Shown one piece after another: positions 1 through 15,400 of a DNA stretch of 64,000 nt (position 1 is its first letter; each line of letters starts with the position of its first letter). Source of the DNA: Annona cherimola (lineage: Eukaryota; Streptophyta; Magnoliopsida; Magnoliales; Annonaceae); NCBI GenBank assembly GCA_030490835.1, contig CM059977.1:13921399-13985398 (forward strand). The letters are read 5' to 3'. The notes under the pieces were generated by a model that saw nothing but the letters and a program-made list of their open reading frames with translations, was not told the DNA's origin and searched no databases. Both the position numbers and the translations under genes were made by a program.

Positions 1-455
1 GGATGCATATGAAGCAGTTGGCAGTTAGTGAGAAAGAGAGGTAGTTTGGGTTTTGGGTTTGGTGAGGGGACACGGCCACCATGATGGTTTTGTGGAACAA
101 AACAGACATGCAGAAGGCCACCACGATGGTTTTGGTCATCATTGCTCATGTTTAACAAGAATTATAGTGAGCAATTTTTGCTCCATTTAGAAGGAAAAAA
201 AAAAAAGAAGAAGAAGAAGAATTGAACCCTTTCAAAGAAAAACAAATTGCAAGACTGTGATTTCCAACTTCTAATTATTGGCAGAAGCAGCAGGACAGGA
301 ATTTGAAATTGGAATTGATTACTGGGAATTTGAAGTTGAATATAACCCAGTAAAAACTCAGCATTTTGGCAAGGAGCAAATATTTTCTGTTCAAATATAA
401 TAACTAAATCTAGAAGCATGATATAATAAATCCAAGTTTGTAACTGAATGCTAAC

Positions 456-3400
456 CCTGATGTTTTGTCCATTCTGACATCACATAAATAAGGGAGTTCT
501 CATGCCCTTCAGCCGGCACTAGGGTCAACAAATCAATAAACTGTTCAACATTTGGGATGCTCAGATGAACCTGGATAGAAACCATTAAAAAAAGCAATTC
601 CATAAGGAACAGAAAAATAATAGTCTATTTTCTCAGAGAAAAAAAAAAAGGAAAAAGAATAGTCTATAGCCAAAACTGATTAGTATCAACAAGTTGGATT
701 AAAAACACGATGCATCACAAAGCTATGTGAATGTTGAATTGAATAGATTGACCACAATCCAAGTCATTATAGTATCAACAAGTTGGATTAAAAACAAAAT
801 GCATCACAAAACTATGTGAATGTTGAATTGAATAGATTGACCGCAATCCAAGTCATTACTCTTAACCAATGGTTTATCCATATAATTAAACGACAAAAAA
901 AATTAGCAAAGAGAATTTGTAAAAGACAGAACAGGGGGAAAAAGAATAGGTCAAATTCTGCATGTTATTATGGCAAAACTTGTAAATAGTGCAAGATGAA
1001 GTACATTAGCACCAGCCCCACAAATGCTAGTGATACGGTTACTCCCAGCTGCGGGGGTGACGGTTGGTGGGTTGGATGGGCTAAGGCATAGCCTGAGACC
1101 AGCCAGCCCAGTACGATCCAAACCTGCAAACAAACCAGTTCAGCCTGGCTCCAACTGAAACTCTAAACCAAGGTGTTATAACAAAACCCACCCTAAGCCC
1201 AATATTCCAAAGCCTAAGCCAAGTGCGTTCAAAGTTGAACCAACACAAAAATACAGGGCTAACAGCCTAACAGAACTCTTCTTACCATCCCCAATTCAGA
1301 CAGCCTGAACATATTGACTGATTTAGGATAAGTTTTGAACATCGTTTCCTATAAATGCATTTTTTAAAAATCGTTATGAGAGGGTTCCTTCTCACCTATA
1401 AATGCATTATTTTAGGCAATTGGCAATAAGGGAGTTCTTGTGCCCTTCAGCCGGCACTAGGGTCAACAAATCAATAAACTGTTCATCTACCACAGCTTCA
1501 TGTCAATCGGCAACTAGTATCGATTTTGAAAAAGCTGAAGAAGTCAACCTAGTACAATGATGTCATTCACACCCAAACTCTGCATTTTCCTTCCCTCTAA
1601 AATATTAAAACCCAATTGTTGGAGAAGGCAACTGCTTAAATAATACTGTTTTTTTTAAAAAAAAAGTTTGTAACACCAGATGGACTGCAGACAAATTGAC
1701 AGAATTTTTTGATGGCCCACAGTATAAACTTCCATTGAAATGAAAACCAAAAAACACATGATTAACAAACATTTTGTAACCAGATAATTACGTACAGTTA
1801 CAAGTATTTCTTAAAAAAGAAAAATGTACCAGTCTAGCAAGAATAAGCAGCAATGAACTCTTCAGGCCTTCTGTCAGACATGACTGCATGCGCCTCACAA
1901 TAGCAGCCACAAGATCTCGGATGTGGTGAGCCATTTGTGCAGGCAAGTGCAAAATTAGCTGTAGAATGTAGCTACCAACAAAAAGTGCAGCAGAGCCATC
2001 CAATACAGGGTCCAACAGTCTGCATATAGGATCTCAGGAATTATATCAGTCAGCACCGATAGTTTGACAGCTGGCCAGCCCACTCCCAATTCCAAGTGGA
2101 CTTGATAGACTTGGAAGGTCTAACAGCATATCAAGCAAGCAATATTGAATCATGCCCATCATAGAACAAAATGCATCAACAAGACATGCTAGATAAAATA
2201 AAGGCATAGAGCAACATACATCCTTACCAAGTCACATATTCCCAATATTAGAAACTATCTGGCAGTTACATTAGTTTATCATACCGTGAAAGCATGATTT
2301 CATGAAGACAGTTCAGACACTCATTCTAAACATGTGCATGTACTAGGTGCATATTAGAAATTTCGCATTCGATGGTTTTTTTGGTGATATTTAATTCATT
2401 GTTTTCTTATAACAATTAAGAGGTTATGTGATGCTGAGCATGAAGAAGCTTTCGTAAACTAGAATTTATTTCATTTTGGGTTTTTTGTATTTTGGAAGTT
2501 TTTATTATTTTAGGGATTTATTATTAGTTGAAATAATGGTTTAAATTGTTTTAGGTTATTTTTTCTATTTTTAGTTATTTATTTGCTTTCAAGTTTACTC
2601 GTTGTACAAGTTGCTTAGTCCACAAGTTTGTTTGTTGCATAAGGTTGCTTGTTGCATAAGGTTGCTTGTTGCATAGGCCTAAAATTCTCTACTCTTCTTC
2701 TTCCTCCTCTACTTCTTCTTTTCTTCTTCATGTGCTTCTTCTTCCTCTATTTCTACTTCTTTTTCTCATTCCTAATTCTTCTAATTCCTTTCCCTTTCTT
2801 TCCTTCTCATTCCTGTGAGAGGTTTCTTCTTCTTTCTTCTATCTTCCTCTCCACTCGTCTACATTTCTTCTACTTCGTTTAGGACTTTCTTTAGCTTGTT
2901 TCCCTCTCCTAATTCATTTGTGATTTCTCCCCTTTCTTCTCTTGAGGATCTTTCCTCTTTCGTCCAAAATTTTCCATTTTTATTGATTCAGGCCACCCTA
3001 TTCTACAGGGGTGTTTGTTTTCCTTCAAAACTTTTCACTCTCCACAACTACCCTATTTTTTTAATTATTTCTTCACTTCTTCCTATATAACTATCCTATT
3101 TTTCAATGATTTCTACACAACTACCCATATATCTAACCTATTTATTTTCACTTTATTATCTTTACTCCTCATCATTACCCCTATTATATCACATCGTTTT
3201 CTCCTATTTTAAAAACTTCTATGCTAAAAAATTTTTATCAAAAGTTTTATCATTCCCCAAACACAACCTATATCATTATGTCACCAAAATATGATTTCTG
3301 TTGGTGTAAAGGAAATCAATTTCCAGGGTGTAGTCAGCTTACACCATTTGCAAATGTAAAGCTACCAGAGAAGATCAACTTCCTTATCGAGCCATTTTGA

Positions 3401-6400
3401 TTTCCTATCTAAAACTGAGCACAACATTTGATTTTGAAGAAAATCATCAATGCCTTTCTTTTCGACGCTAGTTCCCAACATGTCAGATAATAAATTTGTA
3501 TATACCAGTGCCACATATTTTCTCTGATAGATCAATACCAGAAACAGTAACCAGTATATCACAACCATTGACAGATTTGCCGCTTGGAAGAGGATATTCC
3601 AGCTATACATATCGATGAGAACATTTCTGGTGAACTAAGAAAAAGCAGATGCTTCACTAATTAGCGACCAGGATACTCAAGATGCCCCCTTCTCTCATCA
3701 GACAAAACCCTAATTCCATAAAAGGCACCTCCATAGATCAAGAAGAAGAAGTCCTGTCTGGTAGACCTAAAAGTACAGCATATTTTGGTTAAAAAAGATC
3801 ATGCCCCGCATGCAACAATTGTTAGGGCAAACTTACTAATTAGAGATAAAGATCTGTGACAATTATTTATTAAGTAAAATGAGACCTACCACACGTTTTG
3901 GTCAAAAAATGATCGTACACTGCATGTTTTGACCTCAGGCATGTAACCGTTGTTAGCACGAACTTATTACATAGAGATCAAGATCTGTGACAATTATCTA
4001 TTAAGCAAAATGAGACGCACTTTTTTCTTTTGTTTATACTAAAAATGTTTATACCAAAGAAAGGCCTTAGCTCACGGTACCCAACACTATGACACTACAG
4101 AGTACCAATCAACAACCTTGAAGCTGCACTGAGAAGACTTCTCATTGTAAACTCTGGATTGCCACTCCAGGCAAGCAGCTCCTGCTTTCCTCCCAAAACA
4201 AGCGCAGCCAAACATTCTGTGGCATTCTGGAAAGGTGCAGAAAGCATTGAACAAATTGAGAGAGATCATCTAATACAATTATGACAGATATCATTCAGCA
4301 CAATCACAACAATGATCATGGAAACAAATATATATACATATGTATAGTTGGAAAACCTTGCTCTTTTGAACCAACCTGCATCTCACTATTGTCATCGCTT
4401 TGGAGGATTATGCTGACAACTGAATTGAAGCAAACATTGTATACCGCTTTCACTATGTCAATAGGTGCATCCTGCAAGTCACCTAAAAGAGCATGAATGT
4501 TGCACAGTTGCAGGCAAGTTCAATCAAAACCAACCAAAAATGGTTAATCACAAAGGTTTGATGGGAAAATTCACCTTCAATAGCATCGTCAAGAGATCCA
4601 ATGAACCAGCAACCAATCCGATGGCCTTCCCTTGGGGCTGATACATGGCAAGAGATGTGCTTTGTTATGCTATCATACAGAAGCAATAACCATTTTGATA
4701 AAAACAAAAATGCTTACATTTTCCAATATGGGTCCGATAACCGGTAAAGCACGTGAAATAAGAGGCCATGCGCATCCAGGAGAAAGTTTGACAGCCTGAG
4801 AAAATGAAAAGAAAATCAATTTTTATTTCTTTTCATTTTTCAAAGCGATAATCTGTGAACTCCTAAGGAAATGACTGGACTAAATTTTAGTCTTAAAAAT
4901 GTTTGAATTTATTTTCAAAGCATGGTAGTAGGGCAACGGTGGCACTAAAGCCTTTATATACAGCCTAAGTGCCATTACAGCCCACCTTGATTTTATCTCA
5001 ACAATCTATCATATTTGACAATCAAACCCAATAAATATACAACATTGGTCAAATTTTCAGCAACTCCACATATTCTTACCTCTAACACTTCCACAATCTC
5101 GACACTAATGAACGGATCGGAAACACGTTCAGCCCACATGTTTAATATAACAGGAGATATGATTGGCTCTACAGAAGTAGATGCTTCATGCCCTAGAATT
5201 GAGTGGGGAAAGAATCAAAATGATAAATATTTCTATCACAATTTTTTTAATAAAACGATCACAAGCAAATCTAATCCAAAAATCACTTGATACAGACCTG
5301 CCTTAATAGCTGCTTGCAGCGCTTCTAGTACTAAATGGAGGGATTCGTCAGAAGCCTGTGCAGAAAAAACGCAATGCTTGTTTGAACTTCCTTTTGTGTT
5401 GATCAACTAAATACTGATAATTTCATGTAGGCAATGCACAACCTGCTTTAGAAGATCAATTAGTGAAGGAAGCAAACTCATCATCGGGGGCTGTAGAATT
5501 CTCTGGTCTGACTCCATTAAAAGCTGGGATATTGCTCGACAAGCACCAACTTTTACTGGCGGGGCACTGTCAAATAGCAGTTTATTAAATTTGGAGGCAT
5601 TCAGATACCAAAAAAAAAAAAAAAAAAATCCACATGCAGGCATCAGTACTTACACATTCATAGCAATTGCTTCAACAGCAAGATGGAGAAGCTGCTCAAG
5701 AACTTCATGTCCAATCTGCAGAATTTTTCAAGAATTTTGGTCATACAGTTACATCACAGACTCTCATATCCAAAATGAGGAGGATAAGAATTATGTCCTG
5801 TACCAAACATGAAAATTTAGCGACAGTTGCGAATGCACGTGCATTGAGGAAAGCATATTCATAGAATCCTGCATGTTATGATGACAATACACAGTAATTG
5901 TAAGAAATAGCAAAAATAAAAAGAAAATTAGCAGAAAAATAAATGAAGCTATACCTGTTCCTGCATCTGTAAAGAGCATCTGCTCCAGAAGTGTTCCCAA
6001 TCGGCGTTTAATTGATTCTGGAAACTATAGAAAATAGGTTATTGTATGATTTAATGCACATCTGCGTTTCAAAATTGAAGTACCGACATAAATTTGAGGA
6101 GCACATACGATGACATATTTAGCAGAAAAACAAACCTCTAACTCAGAAAATGACTCTGCCATAGAAATGGTTGCAAACAATGCTGCTTCATGCAGCTGAA
6201 ATAATGAAATTCAAAACTAATATTAGATAGGTGAAACATAATCATTGAGAAAACATTAAAATGAAGATGGACTTGTAGAGAAATAAAAGGTGTAAAAAGA
6301 ACATTCTGCTAACACAAGTTGGCAAATAGTTGTTGCTACTAGCAATGCCCCTTTCAAGGAATGTAATACAGGAAATTTCCGGTTCTGTTGTTGTCACAGC

Positions 6401-9400
6401 CCAGACTTCCCCTTCGGGCATGTGATGAGTCACCCAACCCAGAAATTTTGACAGAAATCTTAACCAATTGGCATTGTTTAGGAAGTCAAGCTACTTCTGG
6501 GCAAGCAAATCATTTATCAAGAAGATAGCTTCAAGGAAATCATTTCGATTTCCTGCAAGGTGGAATTAGGAAGAGTTCCGGGATCTAGATAGCTGTAGCC
6601 AAAGAACAAGGCTTCTTTTCAAATTTCCTACACAAGTACATGTGAGAATCAGTATAAAAATTTTTACTTCCATTTTCAACTGATATGCAGCGTTACCGCA
6701 CTTGCAAGTACCTTTTTAATGATCAAAGAATGTTAGACAAGCCGTTAAGGATGTGAAGAGAGTTTTGCTCACCCTCCACCAATCTCTTGAACCACCCACT
6801 CTAGCTTTGCATGACTCTTTGAAGTGTTTCTCTACAGCGTCAATTATGGCTTCAACCCCATCAGCACCATAGATGGTAACCACCTCCTCAAGTAACAAAA
6901 TCCCTGATGCAGTTCAACACATGAGAAAATGGAATAAACGATAATAAGGGTCTGTTCGGTAACATGAAAAAATAAAAATAAATAATAAAATAAATAATTT
7001 TCCACTTCTTTCTACACAACTTCTAATATGATTTGACATATTAACTACTTGACTACCCTATTTTTTTTATTATTACCTCTAACCGCTTCTTCCTACATAC
7101 CTCTTGATATAATTTGAAATCTTAACCACCTAACTGCCCTGTTTTTCTATTATTACCTCTACATTTCAATCTTTTTTAACATATTTTCATACAAACTACT
7201 CTACAATTTTAACTTTATTTCCTTTACTCCTAATCATTACCCCTATGATATTATATTACTCTCTTATTTTTTCAAAATTTTTAATATATTTTCAGAATCC
7301 ATAAAGAGATGTGGCGGTGATTTTTAATGGCACCGGCTGCCAGCCTGACATGCCAACCCTCGCTTAAATCGCCAAGAATGGCGTAACAGAATCCATGCAG
7401 CCGACCCCACATAGGTGGGAAATGGCTTATGATGATGATGATGATGATGATTTTTTCAAAATTTTTCCCTTTTCCACTTTTGCTTCTACATCTTCCAAAA
7501 CAATCCCTAGTAATAATAGTAGTAGTAATAGATAACAGCATTTGGAAAAAAAGTTAGAAAAATAAAGAGATCATAAAGGATATCCCCAAAAAGTTTCTAT
7601 GAGCTCAAAATAACTAGAAGATGTGCTACAAGCAGGAATACCTCATCAAAACCCTAAGTACAATGATTTGCCACATTATGACAATTTCCCATGATCTAAC
7701 AATATTTTTTAAGCAGAATCAAGGCATAGACAAATGTATCAGTAACACAGCCAAAAATAATTCAACCAACAATAAGGTTCTCGAAATTAGTTGACAAGAA
7801 AAGCAGGCCTATCGCTAGTCAGACATTGAACCAAGTAGAGAAGCCAAAGCATCTGAGAGAGACGAGGCACAAAAATCAAAAAGTCATTTATGACTGACAA
7901 TATAAACAATGTTTCACAGAAGAAAGGAAAAGGAATAAAATTTATGGCATTAAAGAAGGGAGGACGTAGTTGCATAAGACAATTTATTCAACAGTGTTTA
8001 TGATGTTTAGTTGCAAAGGTGAATCATAATTAATAATCACAGAGCAGTGTACAAATACTATAGAAAACAGATCAGAATTAAAATGAAAAGACTGTAGATA
8101 GGTGAAAATAACCATTATATTCCTGAATGAGGCGTGCAATTCCATTACAAAATCTGATCAACTTCTAGCATGAACCACATGATTTACCAATTCCATACCT
8201 GACGCACGGCAACTACAAGTACCATTATCCTCATCAGCAATATACAGGTTGACATCCGACAACCACGCATGAACCTATAAAGGAAGTCATGAATGAGGAA
8301 CATGTATGAATCCCAAAAAAAATGAAAAATTTTAAAACGTGGCCAAGAAAATGGCTTTATTTCAGCAATTTAGGTCCAAAGCAGTCCTAGAGACATGAAA
8401 GGCTTCAGTAGGGCAGCAACTCGGGTTGGACTCAATCTGCGCCTGATCAATCCAGCCTAGTTTGATAATGCTAAGATTGGGTCAACTAAAACTTGGATTG
8501 GAGAAATTGAACTCAACCTGGTTTATAAATGGAGGAGTTTGATCAATGTGGTGAAACCCAACCACCGACTCAACCCACCAAATTTCTCAACCAGTAAAAC
8601 CCTTCAAATTTTACCGACTAATTTTTGAAATGCCTTTATCTTGAAACTTTAGTGTTGTTGAGGCTAAGCCCCTCTATGCATATTGTTCTTCCCTTCAATT
8701 TATTAGCCAGAATAGGTAAAGTTCTTTGGAACTTACAGATTTTGGTCATGGAAGAGTTATAATGTTTCATTCTTATCAAGCACTGTTTTCCACTTACATT
8801 TTTTAGATAACTGTTTTAGAGTGCTCTTGAATATTTTTATTGATTGATGAAACTTTACTTATTTTATTAAGAAAACTGTCTTAAAGTACTCTGAATTTTT
8901 ATTGATTGATAAAACTTTACTTCTTCTGCTTTAGCGTACTCTTCTGACTATTTTATTGATTGATGGACCTTTACTTATTTCGTTCAATTTTGAATTTTTT
9001 CACTCATTATTTACCCATTCTCAACCCAAATAATCAACCTGTTTGAAATATGTAACCGACCAAAATTTTAAATTGGGGTGGTAGTAGAGTTGGGTTAGGG
9101 AAATGGTTTCTATTAGGGTAAGGGACAAAATTTTAGCAAAAGGGCTAGGGCTAGTGTTTGCCCAAAACCAACCAGGTTGAACCTAGAGAATTCACTAGTG
9201 GCAACCACGTGAAGAAGTGAAGCAAGAAGGTAACCATTAACAGGGCCACTGGCCCTGTTTGTTATTGCATTGAAGTGGTTAGGTTTTGCCTCTGAACACA
9301 ATGACCTTATTTTATCACAAGCAATTGAACCTTGAAAGAGACCATTACAGCCATTTAGTAAGCATCTGCAACATGAACATGTAGAAGTGTTGTATTGCAT

Positions 9401-12400
9401 AGATCCTACACTTTCTTCTGAGTAAGCATAGCAAGTTTGTCTAGATTATTCAGGGTGTGTTTGGTTGGAGGTAAAACTTTTGGTGAAAAGTTTCTGGAGT
9501 AGAAGTTGTCAAATCAATAAAAAATGATGTGATATAATAGGAGTAATAATAAGGAGTAAAGAGAATAAAGTTAAAATAGATAGGTTAGTTGTATGGGTAG
9601 TTGTGTAGAAATGATTGAAAAGTAGGGTAGTTTGTATAGAAAAATGTGAAAAAATAATTAAAAAATAGAGTAGTTATGGAGATTGAAAAGTTTTAGTTGA
9701 CACTTTTTTGCCCCAAACAAACACACCCTCAGTCTATAACTATTAAATTATCCATCCATCCCAAGTTCTACAACATTGAACGCAAAGAATTAGAATTACG
9801 ATTGATTAAATGAATAGTCAAATATCATTTCAAAGATTCTTGCATAGCAGAAAGGATACCGAATATATTCCAGTAAGATCAAAAGAAATAACAAGAAAAA
9901 CAAAACGTTATGATTCAATTAAGTAGACTTCACTAAAATCTTGGTATCCTTTTCGATGTGGACAAATGATTCTAATTTTTATAAAAATTTATACATTTTA
10001 GCCCCTGACTAAAAAGACTTTCAGTTTTCTAAACATGAATAATTTTAAGCCAGTGATCATTGTTTTGGACCTCATCGAAATGTTAGACCTCGCCCATTAA
10101 ATCAAACCTAAATTAAATAAGGCCATAAATGGAAATTTGTTTTAGAGGTAACATTTTTATGAAAATGTTGTCTATAAATTTGAAAAATAGTGAATATTCA
10201 TATGTTTTCTTTACAGATGTGGTTGCCCAGGTGTTAGAGAGGTTTTAAAAAGAGATGCATGTAAGTGATGTAAGATAATGCTGGTCATAAAAAAATAAAA
10301 ATTTAAAATTTAAAAAAATAGGAGTTAATGCTGGCAAAAGATGAGGCTAAAATAGGAAATATACATAGTCAACCACAGTAATTGGGGAGTGCGGAGAAGA
10401 AGGTGGAAAACAGGAATGAAACTTTTTCTCCCTGTGTAGCTTTGTCCAAATTGCAAACACACCCTGAGCATATATTTAACTCACATTCATTTAACTGCAA
10501 ATCATATAAAATAGACAGCTCAAGCAAAAGCCACTGGTGAAATTAAGCTCGAGCCATTTTTAACATTTAATCTCAAGCCCAAGCCATCTTAAAACCCTCT
10601 AGCTCAAGATCAAAACATAGGATTGTGTGTTTAGCTCAACCATGACATTTAAGTTTGTTTGACAGATAAGCCCCTGCATAAATTTGGCTCATATGTGTAC
10701 CAAGTAAATTATATTCTTTTTATGGATAAATACATACATATATCCTTTACTATTAAACATCAAATACTCATTGACCACTAATTCTCTAAAACAGTAGATG
10801 TTAAGTCCTTTTTGACATTTACTGAGACGTAAGCACAGATTCATACCATAATAAGCAACACATTGCTTCAACATGAAAGAAATTGATGCATATGGAACAG
10901 GCAAAACATTGCCAATTCCACAAGCCATTATGCTTTTCCTTCTACTTTTTACTTGTGTGTGTGTGTGTGTGCATGTGTGTGTATAAAGGGAGACTGATGA
11001 CACAAGCCACAGCATATTCTAAAATACATCCCAAAATTCACCAACCATCATAGCATTACTTTCTCCTTAGCATGTCCTACTCTATAACAACATTTGAATA
11101 AAATTTGGCCCCAATAACTGATAAACAATCTAATAATCATTATATAGAATTAAAACGAGCTCAAAACTCTAAGCTGTACAAGGTACAGCTGGATCAAAAA
11201 AGACTGGAGTATTTGATATTGTACCTGCTCACCTTATAGCTGGATCGTAAAAGATGAGGGACTTTGATATTATACCTGCTCAACAGTCATTTGCAGAAAA
11301 GGAATCGTATAATACGCCAGCTCCTTGTAGTTGCTTCCAATCATCTAGAATGACATTACAAGAATGCAAATATTTAATCAGTTTCGATTTTGAATTGAGG
11401 AACAAAAAATAATGGCAGGAGACCCCAATCATAACCTGAAACTTACCCTTGAAAGTTTATAATTGTCCACAATGGTCACTAGCAATTCGAATAACTGCAA
11501 AGAGGAAAAATTCTATCATTTCAAAACTAGATGAATTATGTGCTAAGCATAACGACCTGCATAAGCACTCTGCTCATTATGTTGAATAGCATCCCAAAAA
11601 TTCTCATTTTGAATTGCCTTCTCAAAAAAAGATCCAAGGAAACTAGTTTCATTCAATTTTGATAATATATACTTATGCCGCCTGCAATGACCAACTAGGC
11701 CACAATTCATCATGGCTTCTGATAACATATCCTCCATTTCTTCTGATAATATATTCTCCACAAAGCTATTGTTGAGCCCTTTTCTCAACTTTTGGTCTCA
11801 CTTGTGTGAGAAAATAGATTTTGTGTAGTGGAATTTAATACCTGAACAGCGAAGGACTCCAGGCTTTGTTCTGAACCATCTGAATCAACTCTTCCTGGGT
11901 AGGAATCATCTGTGCCCTGAATTGAGGACAACTCATATACTTTTAGGCATGATACAAATGTCTGCCATAAGGGTGCCAAGATGACTGCATATAATGGACC
12001 ATCAACAAGATGAGTTAAAATTTGAAATTTCTTATCTAGAAATTACAAGAAAATGCTTCACGTAATCTTAATCAGTAAAGGATATTTACCTGTAAATTCA
12101 TTTTCTGTAATACCTCGGAAATTCAGAATAAATCTAATTATGCACTTCAAGACCTGGTGGTAACAAAAACAAGAATGTTTAATAAATCCTATTTCCCCCA
12201 TAACCAAATGCAAGTGTGGTCGCACAAAGTAAATTCAAGCAAGCACACTTCCAAAACGCCTGTTTCGAAATGTTGGAAAGGTTGGGTAGAGAACTGGAAT
12301 AAGAATCCACAGCATAATTCAAAAGAAGGCAAGACTTAGTTGGATGCAACTTGGTACTGTGCTCAAACTTTGTCCAAGCTTAAAAGCTTTGTACTGTGTG

Positions 12401-15400
12401 GTAATAGAATGTACCTCTGTCCTCATGCTCCAGTCATCAGGATCTTCAGCCTGCACTGGGTGTTGCAAGATAGAAGAAAATCTTTCCATCCATAATTTAA
12501 GCATCGGCATTATTAACCCTCTTGTTTCTGACTGAAGCAACAAGATTTTAATCATCAAACATGAAACATGTTATGATGCACTGAGCCATTCACAGGCAAG
12601 AAATGCACCACGTAAACAACAATATTGTAGCAAGAAATGGCACAGTACCTCATATACACCACTAATGGCTCCTAACATTGATGTGCATGAGCGTAAGATC
12701 GAAAGGGCTTTTGCACACAAAGATTTGCCATATATCTGACAACAAAATGTGGAAATAAAGTGCTCTAGTAAGTTAAGCATTGACATATGTAGGCAGCTAA
12801 TATCTCTACTGTTCCACCAGATCCAAAATTATTTGATGAAGACTGAAAAGAGTGATGAGTTGGAGAAAAGGTTGCAAGTTTTAAAGGGAAAAGGAAATGG
12901 AAAGAGCATGATATCTAAAAACTAACATGAGGAGATGATACGACTGTATATAAGGATGGGAACAGAACAGGCACTAGTTTTGGCACCAGCTTGTCATCCA
13001 TATCATCAGAGATCAGAGCTAAACATTTTAGAGCCCCGCGAACTGAAAAGCAAGAAGACAAAAGGTTTGGGCATAATCATAGCATTATTAAACTCTGAAA
13101 GAAAATTGATTAACGGTTCTCCTTAATAGCACTAGAAAACTATCTATTAGAGAATATTTGACATCCAAACCGAGGCAAAAGTATTGAGAGAGAGAGAGAG
13201 AAGTCTTGAAACTCAACCCCCATTCATGTCAGCCTGATTGCTAATCAACTTCAGGAGCACTGGCAGCAAGTTAGGCCAATCCTCCGGCCAATCGTAATTT
13301 GCAATGGATGCCACAGCCATTCCAACTGCAGTGCAAATTTTCCCATGGGGATCATCCAAAGCCTGGAGAAGACATTGGCGTATGGCCTCCTAATATTGTA
13401 ACTCAGAAGCATAAGTGACAACACCAGAAAGACAGAGACCAGAAAAGAAAAGAATTCTAACTGTGAGAATAATAATATCCAGGTAAGAAAGTCAACTGAA
13501 GCAGATAGGCAGACAAAATAGAAACAACTCTTAGATATCTTTTTCCCTTTTGGATATTGTGGATCAAAAGAAAAAAAAAGCAACTATGTAATCAAACATG
13601 ATGCTTGCAAAGCAGATTGGCATGTACATATATAATAGCATAGATGATGAATCTAAGATAAGAAATGCCATTCATCATCTAAGAAATGCCAGAAAGGAAA
13701 TATATATATATTTACATTTGCCCAAAACCCAGCCCCTTGAAGAAAAAACACAATTTTTCTGTGCAGAACAGGGGCTTACAAACACAGACTGAGGTTTAAA
13801 GGCTATTAATACTCTGAAAACAATGATTTATGAAACAATGGTTGTATCATGAAGACGCAACACCATTCAGATTTATGCATTGATAGTACATTTCATTTTC
13901 AAGTAGTGATTCAATGCACCTAGGTGCATTGAAACATAAGCGCACCTGGGTGCGAAACCCATTTTTTAAAGTTTTCTATTTTTTTATAAAACTGTTATCT
14001 AGGTGTATTTAACATATATTAAGTTTTATCGAAAAAATATGTGTATATATTTTTTTTAATTTTTAAAACAAGGGGGGTTTTAGTCATTTTTAAATGAATA
14101 AAATACCATTGTTTTTAAAAAATAAAAAACATATATACATATCTCCAAAAAAAATAAAACTTGGCTTATAACTTAAATACACCTAGATTAGCAGTTGCAT
14201 AAAAAATTTCAAAAAATAAAAACTTTTTAAAATGGGTTTTGCATCTAGATGCACTTAAATTTTAATGCACCCAAATATATTGAATCATTACTCTTCGTTT
14301 TCTACAATAGGGTTCTTTAGACAACTTAGGATTGAGCAGAAAATATGAAAAAAATTTCACCTGCTCCCACTCCTTTTCTCCATACCCCATCACATTACAT
14401 CATTACCACTATTTTCCCTCACTTTTCCATAATTTTTCTCCTCTCTTTTCCTCATTCTCAAAAGGACCCTTAGATCTTTTAGACAAAACAAGAAGACTAC
14501 AAGAAACTTCCAATGCAGACTTGAGAATGCTGATCTAAATAATGAATTGCACACAACTGCACTCACTCCCCCTGAATTTTGAAGTGTAATAAACAAACGA
14601 ATTCTTTTAACCACATGCACTGCAACTCTCAAGTCATTTTGATGAAACATTGATTGTCTTGCTTTTTTGGTGCAAAGTAGCTGTACCAACTTTGACACAC
14701 AAGGTTCAGTGCAGACTGCAGAACACATGGCTAGCACATGTTCAATAGTGCAAATCATGCATGTGAATTGATGAACTTAAGCTGTTTATGAGCTATCAAG
14801 AAAATGCTAGACCATGACATGAGATGCACAGAGCTACACGTCACAGGGTTAACAACTAAAAATAGGGTGACCAAAACATGGTTCAGAAGTCTCTGGGGAC
14901 CCTGGGCATCACACCTTTCCATAGTGCATTATTTCCATTAGTTTATAATTAATATTCTTCAAATTTCATTTCAAGGCATTAAAGATTTCATCTTTTGCAT
15001 GTATCCAAATAACTGCACAAGACAAACATCAGCATCATGTTTGTCTACTTGAGCAGCAGATCCTCTCTCCCTATTCCTGTTTCGATCTATTTTTCTCGTT
15101 ACTGACAACAACAATAATAATTCATAACATCAATAAAGGTAAATCAAAGAAACAATTAAACAGGATCACAGAAAATTATTGAATTCTTCCTGATATAGCA
15201 TCCAAATTTTTTCAAAGAATACCAAGTTCGTCACTTTTTGACCTTTTCCGTGGTTGAAACAACAGGATGTACGAAATTCTCTTCCTCTTCCTGCCAATGC
15301 TGCTTTATAAACTGCTTCAACAAGACGGCAGCAAGGTAGACCAAGTCAAGGCTCAAAAACCATGTGATGTCCAGACATTACAAATATAGAAGAAAATAAA

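Noticed and set aside
2649..3294. Several F/L/S-rich plus-strand ORFs
   Set aside because: They are produced by a pyrimidine-rich tract and an antisense MITE.
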